64,000 nucleotides of DNA. Source: Gigaspora rosea (lineage: Eukaryota; Glomeromycota; Glomeromycetes; Diversisporales; Gigasporaceae). The stretch lies in contig QKWP01000100.1 in NCBI GenBank assembly GCA_003550325.1, positions 182,348 to 246,347 on the forward strand, written 5' to 3'. This document shows positions 23,820 to 33,099 of the stretch, piece after piece (the first letter of the stretch is position 1; each line of letters begins with the position of its first letter). The position numbers and the translations under genes are program-made. The notes beneath the pieces were generated by a model, which worked only from the letters and a program-made list of their open reading frames with translations, did not search any database and was not told the DNA's origin.

Positions 23820-24150
23820 CTGCAATTTGTTATAGGGCCTTAAGGGCTATGCTACTTTACAAATGTTACTACGTTACGTAGGGGCATTTCAAGCCAACTT
23901 TGGCTCATCAGGAATAAATGACTACGTTCACGTAGCCACTTTAATGTTTTTAATGCGCCCATAACAATATTCATCTTGTTAAGCCACCAAGTCACCACTC
24001 ATTACCATTTTAGTATAAGGTATAAAATGTTCTTATAATTTTACCAAATATGGATGATCACGATTTTCTATGAAGTTTTGCGGACAAAATATCGCGAAAA
24101 TAAAATTTTATTTACATTAATAAAAAAATTGAAAATTTTAATTTGTTACA
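23820..24150. other. 3' part of the LTR-type insertion, no gene
   Basis: Contains ACGTTACGTAGGGGCATTTC-like motifs and ends TTTGTTACA. The preceding 22860-23820 stretch is a T-rich, low-complexity tract followed by ACGTGCA-rich sequence; no coding region is supported. Confidence 0.4.
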
Positions 24151-24710
24151 ATATCAACACCATGATATAACTTAAGCTATACATATGTATGATAATTTAA
24201 TGATGTATTTGGAATATTTAAAATATAATAACATATTATTTGATGAGACGTAAAAAATTACCTGTTAATGACTTCATCAATAGTTAGATCATTATTTTCG
24301 AATGATTTTAATATAACGGTAATTTTATTTTTAAAAACAGCACGATAAACTCGTGTAAATTCCTCGTTTTTAATTAATTCAACGATCTAAAACGAGCATA
24401 TTCATAACAATTAATGTTTTGCTCAATAATATTTTTTTGAAGTTGTTGAAATTTATTTGTTGCACTTATTTTTTTACCGTAGGCCCGGTAGGAATGAAAT
24501 TATTTAATCTCAAAAATTGTTCAGAATTGCATTTTATTTTTAGATACTGTCACAGCAGCTCAGCCACATTGCAGAAAACTTAAATCTTTGTCAATATTTG
24601 ATAAAATCGTACGTACGTATTATAGAACCCTAAAAAAAGTTACGTAACTTAGCTTAAATTTAAAATGCAATTGGTAACAATGATTATTATTGTTATATTA
24701 AGAATCATAA

Positions 24711-24890
24711 TGTCGTGCCTGAAGTTGACACTGCCTAAAGTTATAATTTCAGGTGCCTGAAATTGCACTCGACTGAAATTAACCTCTGAAATTAGATCAT
24801 CTTGCACGCGTTAGTAGGTAATTTTAGGCAAGTGTAACTTCAAGTGTTTGAAGTTGCAACTTCAAGCAAATGCTAACTTCAGACACGACA
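24711..24890. mobile_element. 180-bp foldback MITE, TGTCGTGCCTGAAGTT ends
   Basis: TGTCGTGCCTGAAGTT at the left is mirrored by AACTTCAGACACGACA at the right; ATAA lies on both sides. The interior repeats (CT)GAAATT and AACTTCA motifs. The ends resemble the M1 family (TGTC...TGAAGTT). Confidence 0.65.
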
Positions 24891-25149
24891 ATAATAAACC
24901 AATTTTAACGCCGTTTGTTGATTATACTGTAAAATGTCAAGTAAAATATTCAATTGTTGCAAAAGTTGATACAATTCCTTGTTTAATGGTCGAAAATTAT
25001 AACCATGCGCAACAATATTAAAATGGAAAAAAGCTATTAAAATGTTATAAACAAGGACGAATATTTGGTTGAACATAGCCATTGGATTTGTCGTGCTCCT
25101 TATTTTAAGAAGCCGATTTTTCATGCGCAAACACCCTGTCGCATTGAGG

Positions 25150-26280
25150 TGTGCGATAAACTATGTTTGACAAAATTATATGCGGTAAAATTAGAACTAA
25201 TTATAAAGGATTTTTTTGAATTTAATGATCAGGATAGTGATCAAGGTAGTGACTGTGATTATTTATCACTTTTATATATAATTTAATAATAAAGAATGAC
25301 TTGTATGTTTTTAGATGTCTAGAACGAATAGCTTTATTTTTTTCAATTATTTTAGCATAAATTGATTCTTAAACACCTTTATAGCAAAGTTACATTAAAA
25401 ATTTTGTATTCTAGTATTAAAATTTTTTGCCCATAATGAAAATACGTCTCTTAGTATAGTTTACAACATGAAACAGAATTTTTGTAAAGAATCAACTTGA
25501 AATTTATATTATTAATGGATAGGATTTACCCGTCTAAATTTAGTACAAAGTACTAAATTATGACACATTTTAAACCTGATTATCTGCTAATTTTAATTAT
25601 TAATTATGATTTTAATAACTCTTTATAATTTGTTAGATATGGAGCATTATGTCTAAAAAGTTTGATAACTTTAAGTCTTATTTTTGATTTTATATGATTT
25701 TTTTTCTAAAAAGTTCTTTTTTTTAGAAAAAATTTTTTGTGCTAAGCCACAATTTGAAAATTACTAGTAATTTTATAATAAAAATACAGACGGAAATGTA
25801 CTTAACTTAGTACGGGCATTGTTACACAAAAATTAAGGTTATTGAAAAATTTTTTTCTTAATAATTTTATTATTAATATAAAAAAAAATTTTGCTAAACA
25901 ATTTTTGAAGATTTATCAGATTTTTGTATATAAAAAAAATTGAGTTTTTTAATTTTTTGGATTTTTTATGCATTTTGCAAAATGTACTAAATTTAGTACA
26001 AAACAGTAAATCCAAACCATTAATGTTAAAAAGTTTCAACGTAACTTTGTTATAAAGGAGTTTAAGAATCGATTTATTCTAAAATTATTAAGAAGAATAA
26101 AGCTATTCGCTCTAGACATCTAAAAACATAAAAGTCACACTTTACTATTAAATTATATATAAAAAGTGACAAATAATCCCAGTCACTACCTTGATCATTA
26201 AGTTCAAAAAAAATCTTCAATAATTAATTTTTCTATGGTACCGCATATAGTTTTGTCAAACATAGTTTATCGCACACCCA
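25150..26280. repeat. Large inverted repeat carrying a duplicated gene fragment
   Basis: Left arm 25150-25545 and right arm 25975-26280 are reverse complements with indels, joined by an AT-rich spacer. Both encode, on opposite strands, a fragment containing KLCLTKLYAV and then NDQGSDxDYLSL, followed by TAGATGTCTAGA(A/G)CGAATAG. The left-arm ORF is 25065-25286 (+). The gene is not recognised. Confidence 0.7.
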
Positions 26281-26399
26281 CTGTCGCATCTGTTAGAATG
26301 ATGGCAGCTTATATCCATAGCCGACCAAATGATTTGTTAAAGACAAAGTAATAGCATTAGCAATAATTTAACAAAATTTATAACATAAAATTTCAAATA

Positions 26400-26700
26400 A
26401 TGGAATAAATGTTTGTGAGATAGATGATGAGCAAATTTTAGCAATGGTGAAAGTGTTGTCAAAAATAATAATAAGGTATATAACTTATATTCCTTTACGA
26501 TTTAATCATTTTTAGTGCAATAAAATATTAATCATAAAATTTATATGGGTGAATATTTTTTATTTCTAAGTCGTCTGGTTAAAAAAATATTGAATAAAAT
26601 TTAAGCCAATTGAATGAATGGTTGATAACCTGAAAGAGTTTGAAAATGAAAAAAAATCTAAAAAAAAACATGTGTGAAAAAAATAAAAATATATTTTTAC
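26400..26700 (+). pseudogene. Degenerate exon remnants, paralogous to 1560-1930
   Basis: Reads an acidic patch (CEIDDEQILAMVKVLSK), an intron-like gap beginning GTATATAA, then a block related to the NIEQ...NEWL segment near 1800, now with stops and a lost TGGCAGAAAAAATGG segment. Non-functional. A poly-T run of about 30 follows at 26725-26754. Confidence 0.4.
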
Positions 26701-26722
26701 TGTGAATATAAATAATGAACTT

Positions 26723-26754
<32 letters not shown>

Positions 26755-26756
<2 letters not shown>

Positions 26757-28515
26757 AAATTCAAAATAATATAATAAATAATTGGGGAATTTAAATATAA
26801 GGGCCCGCAAAATGAAAATAATTACAAATTAGTGTCCAAAGTGGAAATAATTACCCAAATTTTGAATAACTTTACAATTGAAGGGCCAAAATAATTTTGC
26901 GAACATTATCACCGCATATATATTAACTCGTACATTTTATACTATATCCTTTCGCTTAGTGAAATTTTCTTTTATCAAGATAAAGCTCGACTAGGTTAAG
27001 CACGATCTATTGTAATTTTCTTTTGGTTCCAAGAATAAATCTATCCTGCATCAAATTAGTTATAAAAAATTATGAATCATGGGTCATATTTTTTAATAAA
27101 TACAAAATAATAATAATATTTAAATAAATAATAATAATAATAGTAATAATAATAATATAAGTAATTTATAAGTAGAGTTGATTTTTTAAAACACTTTAAA
27201 GTTAAATAACTTTTGACCGTTTTAAATGATTTTACTATCAAAATGCTCTCTCTTTAAGACGAACATTTTGGTAGTAAAATCATTTAAAACGGACTAGTAG
27301 ATCAAAAGTTATTTAGCTTTAAAGTTTTTTTTTAAAAATAAGCTCTACTTATAAATTATTCCATATAAATAAATTTATTATTGCTATAAATAATAGTTAT
27401 TTATTATACGATTTATTTATAATATAAAATTATATATAATATAAAAAAATTAAAAAAATTAAGGTTTTAAAAGACTTTTACTAAAACGCATATATGGTGG
27501 TTTACCACCTAAGTTATATTATCTCAAAAACAGATTACCAGCAATTAATTAGCAAGAAGGTCTCTAAGTAAAATGCTCTAAGCCATTAATAGCCTTCCCT
27601 AAGCCTAAATGTTAGTCCTAACATAAGTTATATCAAAATTACGAAAATTGATAAAAGCATTAATAGATGCAAAACCATCATAGCTGCGTTTTATAATAAA
27701 TTAATTTTTTATCAGACTCTTCGAGAGTTGCATCGATAATCTTAATGCATATGGGTTAAATACATAATTTTTTAGAATTTCTCTAATGCTAAAATTCTCT
27801 AGGTAGTTTTTTCTGTAGGAATTTGATCAAGTTCTGAATCAGTTTTGAAACAAATGCCAAGTTAAATAAATCCAATATATCCAAAAATTGTAGGAACATC
27901 ATAAAATAAAATAATTTGAAGATTTATTTCGTAAGCTAAATATTAAAAATAGATTAAATATAGAAATTTTATATTTATGAAATAACCATCATTGGCATTT
28001 TTGAAGTATATTTATTTGCGGACGTTAAAAAAACCTATTGATGATATCATTAATTGCATATCCATAGCACTCGACGATAAAGTCACGTTAGTAATTATAA
28101 GTGATTTTATAATTGCACTACAATACATTTATATATATTTTAAAAATATAACAGCCTGTCAAATTCGTTGCATTATAAGTTATAAATTTTAGCACTAATG
28201 ATGCCAAAATACTAATTTTATTTAGGTATTCGCGTGTTAATTGAATCAATGGTTTGTTAATAGTGTTGACTTATGAGATTATGATCTTATCGTTATGACT
28301 TATCATGACTTATACAGTAAAATTTAATATAATCGTTGTGTTATGACTATTTTTGTCATATTGAGTTGGATAAATTGCTTCAGGATTTAAGTATTCAGAA
28401 ATAAATGAGAGTACTAAATCTTATGTTTCAAAATTTTGAAATCAAAAATGAAATGAATAAACTTTTTAATAACAAACACCATTAATTCGCATTTATCGTA
28501 AAATGAATAAAATAG
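26755..28515. other. Intergenic: foldback and duplicated flank
   Basis: No gene. Contains the foldback at 27162-27358 and, at 27740-27990, a diverged copy of the 9400-9760 and 33540-33870 flanks of copies A and C. Small ORFs here (for example 27992-28192) have no supporting features. Confidence 0.45.
27162..27358. mobile_element. 197-bp foldback MITE
   Basis: TAATTTATAAGTAGAG and, further in, AACTTTTGACCGTTTTAAAT are mirrored on the right (ATTTAAAACGGACTAGTAGA, then CTCTACTTATAAATTA). The loop is TGCTCTCTCTTTAAGACG. Lies in AAT-rich sequence. No ORF. Confidence 0.75.
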
Positions 28516-28703
28516 ATGTCATGACTTACGATGAAGCTGGAAAATTTAACTATTTTAATATGAATATCTCAAAAATTCTTGCGGTGCAATTTTTTAAATA
28601 GTTATGTTAAGGCTAGGGGTTGGTTTGATAATAAAAGTGTAAGTGGATTTTAGTAGACTTTGTATTTTAAAACGAAGTCCGAATTTCCATCTTCAGCAGC
28701 GGC
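28516..28703. mobile_element. M1-family MITE, inverse orientation
   Basis: GATGAAGCTGGAAAATTT on the left is mirrored by AATTTCCATCTTCAGC. The interior GGCTAGGGGTTGG...GTGGATTTTAGTAG is the reverse of the CCCTGCTAAAATCCAC core of the other copies. A matching right end (TTTTCAGCTTAAGCAGCGAC) persists at 30028, in the duplicated flank. Confidence 0.55.
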
Positions 28704-29344
28704 AATTGATAATACTATGTATTAATTAATGAGAAGAATAATAGATATAATCACGGATTTCTACTACATAAACCTTTTGATTTTGGAAATTAATAAATAA
28801 AAATTAAATATCGAAATTTAAAATCAATGTTCCTATGTTAGAGCAAATCAAATTAGATCAACCGTTTTGAATTGCGAATGTCAAATAAAGAAACGAAATG
28901 GTGTGCCTGGTAATTCATGTTTCATGAAATAAAGTTTTGTCTCATATAGTTTAAAGCGCAATAAATATAAGAGTATTCGGAACTTGATTAGAAATGAATA
29001 ACTGTTTAAATAATTTACTTCTAACAAAATATTCATTTATTTTTAAATGAAATGGTTTCTCAACCTTAATTTTGAAATCACATTTAGTTTGGCAGTAAAT
29101 GCTTCCATTCTAACCAATGAAACCCTTTATTTAAAGTTTGTCTGAAAAAGTTTATTTGTGTACAACTTCAAGATAATTTCATTTATATTTTAGATATACG
29201 TTAATTACTTTTTATTATGTTGTTTGATAATTTATCTATTTCGTTGTAGTGTTTCAATACTTCAATTTAAAGCATAATAATTAAGGCAACAATCAAAAAT
29301 GCCGCCTATTACTAGAAATATAACCAATAAGATCAAAAATTTTC

Positions 29345-29660
29345 AGATTATTGTTCTTGTGTAGTGCATTTCTAATGCTTTTGCTTCTTCTGATCCAAGA
29401 TTGTTATTCCAAAGATCCAAATAAGTCAGCGTGGCATTCTTGTAAAATGCATTAGCCTCCCTCTGATCCAAGATTAAGATCCAGAGAAGTTAGCGTGGTA
29501 TTCTTGCAAAGCGCATCAGCTATTGCTTTTTCTCCTTCATATTCAAGATTATTAAGCTTAAGATTCAAAGAATTCAGTGTGGCACTTTTGCAAAGTGCAT
29601 TAGCTATTACTTTTCCTCCTTCAGATTCAAGATTAGTAAACCTATGATTCAAAAAAGTAG
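29345..29660 (-). pseudogene. LRR fragment of a fourth, truncated paralogue
   Basis: About four 28-residue LRR units (NLEYEGEKAIADALCKNT type), with a frameshift between 29440 and 29460. It lacks the kinase, linker and TPR parts. Its end (KALEMHYTRT) has the same shifted C-terminus as copy C (KTLKMHYVRT), so that shift predates the duplication. Bases 28676-29340 match the downstream flank of copy C (30023-30510). Two foldback elements abut its upstream side. Confidence 0.8.
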
Positions 29661-29664
29661 CGCT

Positions 29665-29802
29665 AGAGGTTGGAACCGAATTTATATATTCGAGTTTATC
29701 ACATTAAAATTCGATTTTAACACACCAAAATTCGGGTTTATCACATCGATTATTAATAATTGATGTGATAAACTCGAATATTTAAATTCGGTTCCAACCC
29801 CT
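29665..29802. mobile_element. Foldback MITE, first of a tandem pair
   Basis: Starts AGAGGTTGGAACCGAATTTA and ends in the inverse, TAAATTCGGTTCCAACC. The interior alternates TTCGAGTTTATCACA and its inverse. Confidence 0.75.
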
Positions 29803-29805
29803 ATT

Positions 29806-29985
29806 AGAGGTTGGAACCGGTTTTATATATTCGAGTTTTTCATCAAAAAATTCGAGTTTATCACACCAAAATTCAAGTTTATCACATCAATTATTAATAA
29901 TTGACGTGATAAATTCGAATTTTGGTGTGATAAACTCGAATTTTGAGGTGATAAACTCGAATATTTAAAACCGGTTCCAACCTCT
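29806..29985. mobile_element. Foldback MITE, second of a tandem pair
   Basis: Starts AGAGGTTGGAACCGGTTTTA and ends TAAAACCGGTTCCAACCTCT, same family as its neighbour and separated from it by three bases. It carries extra TGTGATAAACTCGAA units. Confidence 0.8.
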
Positions 29986-30509
29986 CGACGATGACACGTG
30001 ACCTGAACTTTTCGTGGCGGATTCCTAATTTTCAGCTTAAGCAGCGACAATTGATAATGCTATGTATTACATAACGAAAAGTTAAGATAATCACGGATCT
30101 TTACCACCAAATCAGTTTAGATTTAGTAATTATTAAATAAATCGAACTAGTATTTAAAAATCAATTATGATATTGTAACTTGCATAAGGATATTCACCTA
30201 TTAGGCGTTTCAGAATTCGCTTTTTTCTAATAAATTAGGAATTTAAAAAATCAAATTTGGAATTACGAATATCAAAAGAAACGAAATGGAGTGCATAGTA
30301 ATTTATGTTTTATGTAATAAGCCTATTTTAAGCATAATAATAAGAACATTCGGAACTTGATTGGAAAAAATAAACTGTATACAACATTATTTTGAAATTG
30401 CCCATTAAAACAGTATTTTAAATTTTTTTACTTGGCACAAGTTTTATTTACAGCATTAACCTAAAATGCTGCTGTATTACCAGCATGATAACCAATAATA
30501 TTAAACTTT

Positions 30510-33099
30510 TCAGAATAATGTTCTTACGTAGTGCATTTTTAATGTTTTTGCAACTTCTGATCCAAAATTATTACTATAAAGAGTCAAATAAGTTAACGTG
30601 GTGTTCTTACAAAGTGCATCTGCTAATGCTTTTCCTCCTTCTGATCCAAGATTATTGAAATTAAGTTCCAAAGAAGTCAATGTGGAGTTCTTGCAAAGTG
30701 CATCAGCTAATGCTTTTCCTCCTTCTAATCCAAGATTATTATTCTGAAGACCCAGAGAAGTCAGCGTGGTGTTCTTGCAAAGTGCATTTACTAATGCTTT
30801 TCCACCTTCTGATCCAAGTTTATTGCCATAAAGTTTCAAAGAAGTCAATGTGGTGTTCTTGCAAAGTGCATTTGCTAATACTTTCCCTCCTTCTGATTCA
30901 AGATCATTATAACAAAGATCCAAAGAAGTCAACGCGTTGTTCTTGCAAAGTGCATCGGCTAATGCTTTTCCTTCTTCTGATCCAAGTCTATTGTCAGAAA
31001 GATTCAGAGAAATCAGTGCGGTGTTTTTACAAAGTGCATTTGCTAATGCTTTTCCTCCTTCTGATCCAAGAATATCCTTCCAAAGATCCAGAGAAGTCAG
31101 CGTGGTGTTCTTGCAAAGTGCATCTGCTAATGCTTTTCCTCCTTCTGATCCAAGTTCATTTTCACTAAGATTCAATGAAGTTAGCGTGGTATTCTTGCAA
31201 AGCGCATTTGCTAATGCTATTCCACCTTCTGATTCAAGATCATTTTCACCAAGCTCCAAAGAAGTCAGCGTGGCGTTCTTGCAAAGTGCATTTGCTAATG
31301 CTTTTCCTCCTTCTGATCCAAGATCATTAGATCTAAGATTCAAAGAAGTCAACGTGTTATTCATGCAAAGTGCATTTGCTAATACTTTTCCTCCTTCTGA
31401 TCCAAGATCATTATATTCAAGATTCAAAGAAGTCAGCGTGGTGTTCCTGCAAATTGCCTTTATTAACTCGTTTAAATTTTTCAATCCACATCGGTTATAT
31501 GAAAGATCCCAGGTTGAAGTACTTTTTTGATCTTCAGCACTATGCTGGCGGTTCTTGGTAATTTCCTCATAAAGTTCTAATGCTTTGAGAAATTTTCCTT
31601 GCTTAAAACTTTCATGTGCTTCCTTTCTCATATTCTCAAGATTATTATATTTTTGCGTTGAAATGGTTGAATTTATTGTATAAGGTAAATTTAGTGGAGA
31701 TAAAGTTGTATTTTCAAATGAATTTACGTATACGTTTGTATTATCTTGATAAACTGAGAAATTTTCGTCATTTTGAGATGATAATTCAATGGAATAAGGT
31801 CGATCCAAAATTATTCCATGATTATTTAAAAAACTTGTGTTATATGACTCGATTTCTAATCTTTTATTTAAATCTGCAGGTGATTCTAATGTGTAATTAA
31901 AATCTATGTTGAATGTTTTATCTATGTGCATGGGCGATTCTTGTAATGATATGGAATTATACATCATTGAATCATGTATTATAAAAGAATTCTTTGGATG
32001 AATAATTTCTAAATCATGACTGTTTATATTTTGATTGCAATCAACAATCAACGATTTTAAATTAGAAGTAATGAACTGAATTTCTGGGCGACCATTAGGC
32101 TCATTTTGCAGGCAATCTATCATTGATAAATTACAAAACCTGTTATCAAACATCATAAAACATCATCTAAATGAATTCGTCAAAAAAAATTTATACCTTC
32201 ATAGAGCTTAACATATTTGTCTATAGGACCGACAACATTTTCGGCAAATGGAATATTATTGTACATTTCTTGCATAAGCTTACCGACATTATATACATCA
32301 AATTTTTTATAAAATCCGAGATATTGATATTTAACAGCTTGCCCTTTTAATCTATTTGAAAGCCCATAATCTGCTAGTTTTATATTTTTATTATGTACAA
32401 ATATATTTTCCGAATGCTATTAAATAGTATTTTAAATTAATAACAAATTAAAAAAGAATTTAAAATTACAGTACTGATATTCTAAACATTACCAATCCAA
32501 GATTAACTATCCCTTTAGCATGCAAATATCTAACAGCATTTGCAATTTGTAATGAGAATTTAATCATATCATTCCATGAAAGATGTTGTGAATTTTCATG
32601 TATGTATGATCTCAAAGTTCCACCGTTAACGTTCTCAAAAATCAGCATATAAGGTATAATACTTGAATCTCCTTTATATACATCAAAATAATATATATAT
32701 ATAATGGTTAACATAAAATTCACATTATAAGTAAAGAAACAAAGTATGTATCATTCTACCTTCTTTTCTAGTAACACCGTTAAAACGTATAATATTAGGG
32801 TGTATGTCCACTCCATGATACAACTTAAGCTATACATAAGTATGATAATTTAATGATGTATTTGTAATAATGACATGTTAATTGATGTGACGTAAAAAAT
32901 TACCTCGTTAATGACTTCATTAATAGTTAGATCATTATTTTCGAATGATTTTAATATAATGGTAATTAAAAACAGCACGATACATTCTTGTATAGTCCTC
33001 GGTTTTAATTAATTCAACGACCCTAAAACGAGTATAATCATAACAATTAATGTTTTTTTCAATAATAAGTTGTTGAAATTTGTTGCTTTTTTCACTCAT
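30510..33099 (-). CDS. Copy C: pseudokinase-TPR-LRR protein (five exons, exon 1 frameshifted)
   Basis: Exons read as 32904-33099, 32760-32829, 32493-32671, 32197-32416 and 30510-32116, all with GT..AG borders. Order of parts: kinase N-lobe; HPNIIRFNGVTR; hinge and helices (MLIFENVNGGTLRSYI, LQIANAVRYLHAKGIV); NLGL-HSENIFV where a kinase has HRDL-HSGNIL; ADYGLS; FDVYNVGKLMQEM; CLQNEPNGRPEI. Then a Ser/Asn-rich linker, one TPR-like motif (KQGKFLKALELYEE) and 12 LRR units, ending at TGA 30510-30512. With HRD lost and no glycine loop, it cannot be an ordinary kinase; it is probably a pseudokinase scaffold with a protein-binding LRR tail. Against copy A, exon 1 lacks 8 bases near 32968, which shifts its frame; exons 2-5 sum to 692 codons. 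It may therefore be a pseudogene, or may start elsewhere. Confidence 0.75.

Larger units (their letters stand above)
20941..24150 (+). mobile_element. 3.2-kb LTR-type insertion (long solo LTR or non-autonomous element)
   Basis: Begins TGTAATGGTTG and ends TTTGTTACA (inverted TGTAA/TTACA), with ATAT on both sides; joining the flanks restores the exon 2 sequence of copies A and C. The first 1 kb is related, in inverse orientation, to 43610-44353, including GACAATAGTGCCAATTT, CTATCACTAAATCACCACAA and GGTTACAAGTCAATTCAG. No gag or pol coding was found, so this may be a very long solo LTR or a gutted element. It contains an M1 MITE and a satellite array. Confidence 0.65.
19365..24469 (-). pseudogene. 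Copy B: kinase remnant split by insertions
   Basis: Only the kinase half is present. Exon 1 is at 24262-24469, with the start codon changed to ATA. Exon 2 is split between about 24151-24184 and 20881-20940 by a 3.2 kb insertion. Exon 3 lies at about 20640-20815. Exon 4 is in two pieces, about 20541-20560 and 19420-19595, split by a 945-bp insertion. The TPR and LRR exons are missing; homology stops inside the following intron near 19365. Exon 4 also has a 1-base loss (AAAGCCATAATC against AAAGCCCATAATC in copies A and C) and a deletion. Where readable it shares the NLG-for-HRD change. Clearly non-functional. Confidence 0.8.

Noticed and set aside
24879-25130. 83-codon minus-strand ORF
   Set aside because: Overlaps a MITE end and the inverted-repeat gene fragment on the other strand; no supporting motif.
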